Positions 17,401 through 18,391 of a stretch of 18,391 nt of DNA are shown piece after piece. Origin of the DNA: Monosiga brevicollis MX1 (Eukaryota > Opisthokonta > Choanoflagellata > Craspedida > Salpingoecidae); assembly GCF_000002865.3 (NCBI RefSeq), contig NW_001865081.1:109027-127417 (forward strand). Reading direction: 5' to 3'. A program made the position numbers and the translations under genes. Position 1 is the stretch's first letter, and each line of letters opens with the position of its first letter. Below the pieces are notes generated by a model that did no database searches, was not told where the DNA came from, and was given only the letters and a program-made list of their open reading frames with translations.

Positions 17401-17743
17401 ACGGAGCTGCCGTCGATGCCGCAAGCGCACGAGGTGCTCGGTGAAAAGCATCCTCGTTCGCACCCTGAGCGGCAGCAAGCCCAAAGGCCGAGAGTACCAG
17501 AAAAAGGATTGCGGTCGTGGCAAAGGACGCCCACTTGCTGTGCTTGCCTGAGACGTGGCTCAGCCCTGCTCTTCTATCCAGAGGTACGCGCTCTAGCAAA
17601 AGAAGAAAAAAAATCAACAAGGAAAAGAGTGGAGGCAATCATGAGAGGAGGAGGGAAAGTGGTTGCTTGATGCCAAGACGAGTGGCACAAGAAGCATGAC
17701 AGCGTGAACATGCGTTTTAAAACCTACCAGCCATTGTGAACAT
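8461..17743 (-). CDS. Giant mucin-like secreted protein: Ser/Thr stalk, NGNFE module, TNFR-like, TSP1, EGF and laminin-G-like domains
   Basis: Five exons on the minus strand: 17743/17734-17728, 17592-9686, 9503-9024, 8903-8822 and 8728-8461 (TAA). All four junctions have GT-AG ends and matching phases (1, 1, 1, 2). Total length is one base short of a multiple of three because exon 2 contains one frameshift at about 16405-16425; otherwise about 2,914 residues. A signal peptide is followed by about 1,760 residues of Thr/Ser repeats, then adhesive ectodomain modules ending in two laminin-G-like domains with no membrane anchor. Such architecture suggests an extracellular matrix or surface adhesive protein (inference). 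The start is probably ATG at 17734 (ACAATGG context); in-frame ATGs also lie at 17743 and 17764. No named orthologue is recognised. If the frameshift is real in the genome, the gene would be disrupted; an assembly error in repeats is equally possible. Confidence 0.85.
8729..8821 (-). other. Intron 4 of gene 2 (93 nt)
   Basis: The donor is GTGAGC at 8821 and the acceptor TACAG ends at 8729. The phase-2 join makes SSASR-LCVYYYATG, restoring the laminin-G strand. Confidence 0.78.
8904..9023 (-). other. Intron 3 of gene 2 (acceptor choice)
   Basis: Donor GTGTGT at 9023, acceptor CTTTAG at 8904, 120 nt, phase 1. An earlier CAG at 8987 would make a 37-nt intron, followed by a frame that soon stops. 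The later acceptor keeps the laminin-G strand order intact (TFRAT-GDLGFVV-DGQLLW). Confidence 0.72.
9115..9900 (-). other. Laminin-G / concanavalin-A-like domain 1
   Basis: It is spread over the end of exon 2 (to 9686) and exon 9503-9024. It includes PALLLGTQSYLRTPG, then WSSIAFELTVQTINASALML, WWSLSVVLDARTIRAFLNG, LQVGPHGTGLLVDQKATLLY and ISDYQGARLLRDG. The alternating strands with a W-x-x-L-x-V...F-L-N-G and L-x-V-G core match LamG-like jellyrolls. Family assignment is by pattern only. Confidence 0.65.
9504..9685 (-). other. Intron 2 of gene 2 with TG/CA microsatellite
   Basis: The donor is GTAAGA at 9685 and the acceptor GATTCTAG ends at 9504, phase 1. It carries an interrupted (TG)n / (CA)n microsatellite at about 9565-9630 on the plus strand (CACACA and CGCACACACA runs). 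Confidence 0.85.
9905..10108 (-). other. Cys-rich linker between EGF array and laminin-G region
   Basis: CSADQCSDDGYVC is followed by a Gly/Thr-rich hairpin and then CGSLVGCHTTGDEQVCCFEAPVC. The even Cys pattern suggests a disulfide-bonded module, but I cannot assign it to a family. Confidence 0.6.
10112..10765 (-). other. EGF-like domain array (about five units)
   Basis: A first atypical EGF region (NLCGQDGACYTAGTLACYNQ then CACSPGWAGPAC) is followed by a calcium-binding type unit (DVNECEALNMPCAPGFDCIN, SYKCVC). Then come CENGGTCWTNGTAVHCTCPA, CESNPCGPYGVCIEETG and CENNPCLHAGECMDGD. Each ends with the C-x-C-x-x-G[WY]-x-G-x-x-C form. The last unit carries an acidic insert, DGDGDDADDAVF, between its third and fourth Cys region. 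Confidence 0.92.
10766..10938 (-). other. Thrombospondin type 1 repeat
   Basis: The motif CEYGSWSEWGGCAGTCETGF is followed by RQRRR, GGVPCDENAQVEEKPC and a final SCP. It has the W-x-x-W pair, the basic RQRRR strand and six Cys in TSP1 spacing. Known TSP1 repeats bind glycosaminoglycans or proteins outside the cell. Confidence 0.92.
10965..11160 (-). other. TNFR-like cysteine-rich repeats
   Basis: Motifs CREGQYVVQGQC, TDRLCQSC, GPCPAGQYEAIACTATSDRVC match the C-x-x-G-Q-Y...C-T...[ST]-D-R-x-C spacing of TNFR-type or GCC2/GCC3-type Cys-rich repeats. About one and a half to two units are present, directly N-terminal to TSP1. Confidence 0.75.
11165..11590 (-). other. Bacterial-adhesin/cadherin-like beta-sandwich segment
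   Basis: The pattern VVYDPELLELHLNGPSPSVE and then YF.NAF..PPSEDETLSGLR.L.I resembles the 'Y-x-x-x-x-L-x-L-x-G-x-x-S-x-x-x-F-x-x-V-L-x-T-L-x-Y-x-N' signature of cadherin-like or VCBS-type repeats in bacterial surface proteins. It is preceded by VDMITVRVVAVHPFAAPPLS. The assignment is by motif only and the domain family is uncertain. Confidence 0.5.
11600..12147 (-). other. NGNFE module in gene 2 (related to gene 1 NPSFE modules)
   Basis: It opens with LLVNGNFEEPDL, then IPGWRVTG, DGPQILVLVGSNVSVMQPF and FTIAIPTGYLP, and ends with AADGITIMSIQ. The order FE-x-x-x-L, GW-x-V-x-G, QVL-x-V-x-x-G and a final D-x-[FI] strand parallels the six modules of gene 1. The AGTFRP element is missing and a Cys pair is present (VSCTQP, DGCLALRVASCG). 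Confidence 0.7.
12165..12610 (-). other. Unique Thr/Ser/acidic spacer before the ectodomain
   Basis: It encodes SLATSTTPTSSATS and then segments with Tyr-Asp/Glu-x-Thr motifs (SEYDVMTTSD, DYDLTTGES, GEYQVSTSD). It lacks tandem DNA repeats. The acidic Tyr spots separate it from the neutral stalk. Confidence 0.7.
12612..13795 (-). repeat. 1.2-kb array of a 9-bp Ser-Ser-Thr unit
   Basis: About 130 copies of the plus-strand unit GTCGAGCTA/GTCGAGCTG encode (Ser-Ser-Thr)n on the minus strand as AGC-TCG-ACY. Variation is almost wholly at three synonymous sites: AGC/AGT, TCG/TCA and ACT/ACC. A 9-unit or longer block of these variants recurs near 12789, 12906 and 13041, offsets of 117 and 135 bp, both multiples of 9. 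The unit contains TCGA, AGCT and, across its boundary, CTAG palindromes. The ends degrade into irregular SSSTSTS codons. Confidence 0.95.
13800..14134 (-). other. Non-repetitive Thr/Ser-rich spacer
   Basis: Unique Thr/Ser-rich sequence, such as TTDGSLLTTEPTAQ and TTIQSTAEPVVTST, lies between the 48-bp and 9-bp arrays. It shares the stalk composition but has no clear tandem unit. Confidence 0.7.
14135..14185 (-). repeat. Short (Thr-Ser)n tract
   Basis: The plus-strand GTAGACGTCGACGTCGACGTC-like 6-bp unit encodes alternating Ser-Thr next to the 48-bp array. It is short and interrupted. Confidence 0.75.
14205..14930 (-). repeat. 48-bp minisatellite, 15 copies, encoding TTADVPLTSTPESLES
   Basis: Fifteen direct copies of a 16-residue unit are present. 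Positions 1-10 (TTADVPLTST) are invariant. Variation is confined mainly to the end, as PESLES, PENLES, PEHFES, PEKFES, SEHLES or LESLES. The first unit begins MTTADV and the last runs out as PELPLTTAQT. The copies abut without spacers and stay in frame. Confidence 0.95.
14976..15052 (-). repeat. 15-bp repeat encoding VADTT
   Basis: About five tandem copies of a 15-bp unit (plus strand GTCGGCCACCGTCGT with variants) encode VADTT or near variants. It sits between the STTTTS array and the 48-bp array. Confidence 0.85.
15100..15765 (-). repeat. Ser/Thr repeat array with larger duplicated blocks
   Basis: It encodes TTTTSTSTSTTTTSTS-like units of 21-33 bp. A longer block, starting with plus-strand GAGGTACGTATCGATGTGGT, is present three times, near 15238, 15334 and 15499. 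Each copy encodes SSATTTSIRTSTTTTS in the sense direction. Differences are few and mostly single-base. Confidence 0.85.
15880..17345 (-). repeat. Mucin-like array of 10-11-residue TT-x-E-SSTVE / TTPGATTAEV units
   Basis: Tandem 30-33-bp coding units alternate types such as ETTAESSTVE, ETTPGATTAEV, TTAEPSTAEV and TTSESSTVERE. A higher-order block is reused: the 20-mer GCAGTCGTATCCCCATTGAC begins copies near 16052, 16190, 16359 and 16490. Near-identity at the DNA level, including third positions, points to recent duplication or gene conversion. Distal units (17000-17345) are more divergent than the central ones. Confidence 0.88.
16394..16430 (-). other. Frameshift junction inside the mucin array
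   Basis: The upstream frame reads through TTPGETQALSRV and stops at TGA 16396-16394. The downstream frame resumes at SSTVESMRTTPG. In intact repeats, 33 nt separate the plus-strand words GTGCTTGA and ACCAGGTG; here only 5 nt do. That is a net loss of 28 nt, one base out of frame. A nearby in-frame 3-nt insertion (CTCATACTC for CTCTCTC) is also unique to this copy. Confidence 0.85.
17430..17592 (-). other. Signal peptide region of gene 2
   Basis: A basic n-region of about 25 residues (RVPLDRR...GKHSK) precedes the hydrophobic core WASFATTAILFLVLSAFGL. AAAQG follows as a likely cleavage site, then the acidic NED. The long n-region could also act as a signal anchor, but the Ala-rich end favours cleavage. 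Confidence 0.75.
17593..17727 (-). other. Intron 1 of gene 2 (135 nt)
   Basis: Donor GTAGGT at 17727; acceptor at 17593 after a long T/C-rich tract. Its removal explains why the hydrophobic pseudo-leader seen at 17638-17595 in the genomic frame (FSLLIFFLLLL) is really the splice-acceptor pyrimidine tract and not protein. Confidence 0.72.
17728..17743 (-). CDS. Micro first exon of gene 2
   Basis: The sequence encodes MFTMA plus one base, followed by donor GTAGGT. The next exon starts after a pyrimidine-rich tract ending GCTAG at 17593. The phase-1 join gives MAE-RVPLDRR and then the signal peptide. This supplies the initiator Met that the long downstream frame lacks: that frame is bounded by a TGA at 17641-17639 and has no ATG before the stalk. 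ATG at 17764 would extend the exon in frame by seven codons. Confidence 0.7.
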
Positions 17744-18391
17744 GGATGGGAATGACACGGGCATGGTCCTGGCTCGGTTATTGGCCGGGCTAACCAAATG
17801 GCGTGCTCGGGCGCGAGCGCCCAAGCAGTCGAGCCAAAAAAAAAATTGGTAAAGGAGCAGGCGCAAGGACGAAAGGGTAGCAATTGGAGACAGGCAACAG
17901 GGGCGTTATGTTCCAGTGCCAGAGGCATGGGCTGGTGGGTGCCTGATCATGAGTCGCCGATGGACGCCAGCGAAGAGCAGAGGTGCCAGAGAGGCGTAAA
18001 ATGCCGAGGCCGTATTCGAGAGCCGGTGCTGTTTGAGCACCGCCCTCTAAACTTCACCTCGAGGAAGAAGCGTCAAGAAGCAAACGAGAACCACCAAGCA
18101 CAGCTGAAACCTCACCACAAAAAGGCGAAGCGAGCCCTGATCCACCCGCGGCCGTCGCACGTCCCAGCACAACAGCACCGACAGCCGTCGCCTTCGCTCC
18201 GTCGAGGGCGGATGGGTATGTGTGCGTGTGATCGGAAATTCAGATGTTGTTGTTCGAATGTAAAAAAACACTCAAAAAAAATCAAAATTCGAGGCAAAGG
18301 CAGAAGATCGACGTCATGTGCGTCAAGTGGGTCAATTGCTAAGATTTTCATGCATGCATGCATCTATAGCGAAAACAATGGCCTCCCTCTC
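17744..18391. other. 5' flank of gene 2
   Basis: This should contain the gene 2 promoter and 5' UTR. I see no TATA box in a convincing position and no gene. There is an A run at 17837-17845, another at 18273-18280, and a short TGCA/CATG alternation at 18350-18361. Short open frames here show no domain signal. Confidence 0.5.

Noticed and set aside
13999-17444. Plus-strand open frames at 13999-15063, 15079-15780, 15781-16509 and 16479-17444
   Set aside because: All are complements of Thr/Ser-coding repeats, which rarely contain TTA, CTA or TCA in the sense frame. They are Val/Ser-rich shadows without signal or domain.
17593-17638. Start of gene 2 at TTG 17638 with hydrophobic leader
   Set aside because: The codon is TTG, not ATG. 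The Leu/Phe-rich stretch is the pyrimidine tract before the GCTAG acceptor.
18047-18363. Two small overlapping minus-strand open frames at the right end
   Set aside because: They have no recognisable motif and only short-length support. They lie in the likely promoter/5' region of gene 2 or an unrelated spacer.

Overview
The window looks like a compact protist genome, most likely a choanoflagellate (Monosiga- or Salpingoeca-like). This is inferred from short GT-AG introns (about 79-182 nt) in GC-rich coding DNA, and from giant secreted proteins built of animal-type modules (EGF, TSP1, TNFR-like Cys-rich, laminin-G-like, FG-GAP propellers) joined by Ser/Thr-rich mucin-like linkers. I see no rRNA, tRNA, CRISPR array or transposon. 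The species call is not proven from sequence alone.

Layout. (1) Positions 1-7633, + strand: the 3' part of a giant gene. Nine exons can be joined with consistent phase, giving 2,221 visible residues; the 5' end lies outside the window. The order is a Ser/Thr linker, two 'NPSFE' modules, an FG-GAP propeller with seven repeats, four more NPSFE modules separated by Thr-rich linkers, a near-pure poly-Thr tract, and a second seven-repeat FG-GAP propeller. (2) Positions 7634-8460: a gene-free convergent 3' region. (3) Positions 8461-17743, - strand: a second giant gene in five exons. It starts with a tiny first exon and a signal peptide, followed by about 1,760 residues of Ser/Thr-rich minisatellite-encoded mucin-like stalk. 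Then come an NGNFE module related to those of gene 1, a bacterial-adhesin-like beta-sandwich segment, TNFR-like repeats, TSP1, an EGF array and two laminin-G-like domains. One apparent frameshift lies in the stalk at about 16405-16425. (4) Positions 17744-18391: 5' flank of gene 2, with no gene I can support.

The two genes converge tail to tail and share the NPSFE/NGNFE module and long O-glycosylation-type linkers. Both products look extracellular. No C-terminal membrane segment is visible in either, so they may be matrix or secreted adhesive proteins (inference). The most unusual features are the NPSFE module family, its mixed intron history, and the large coding minisatellites in gene 2, especially a 1.2-kb array of a 9-bp Ser-Ser-Thr unit and a 15-copy 48-bp array.
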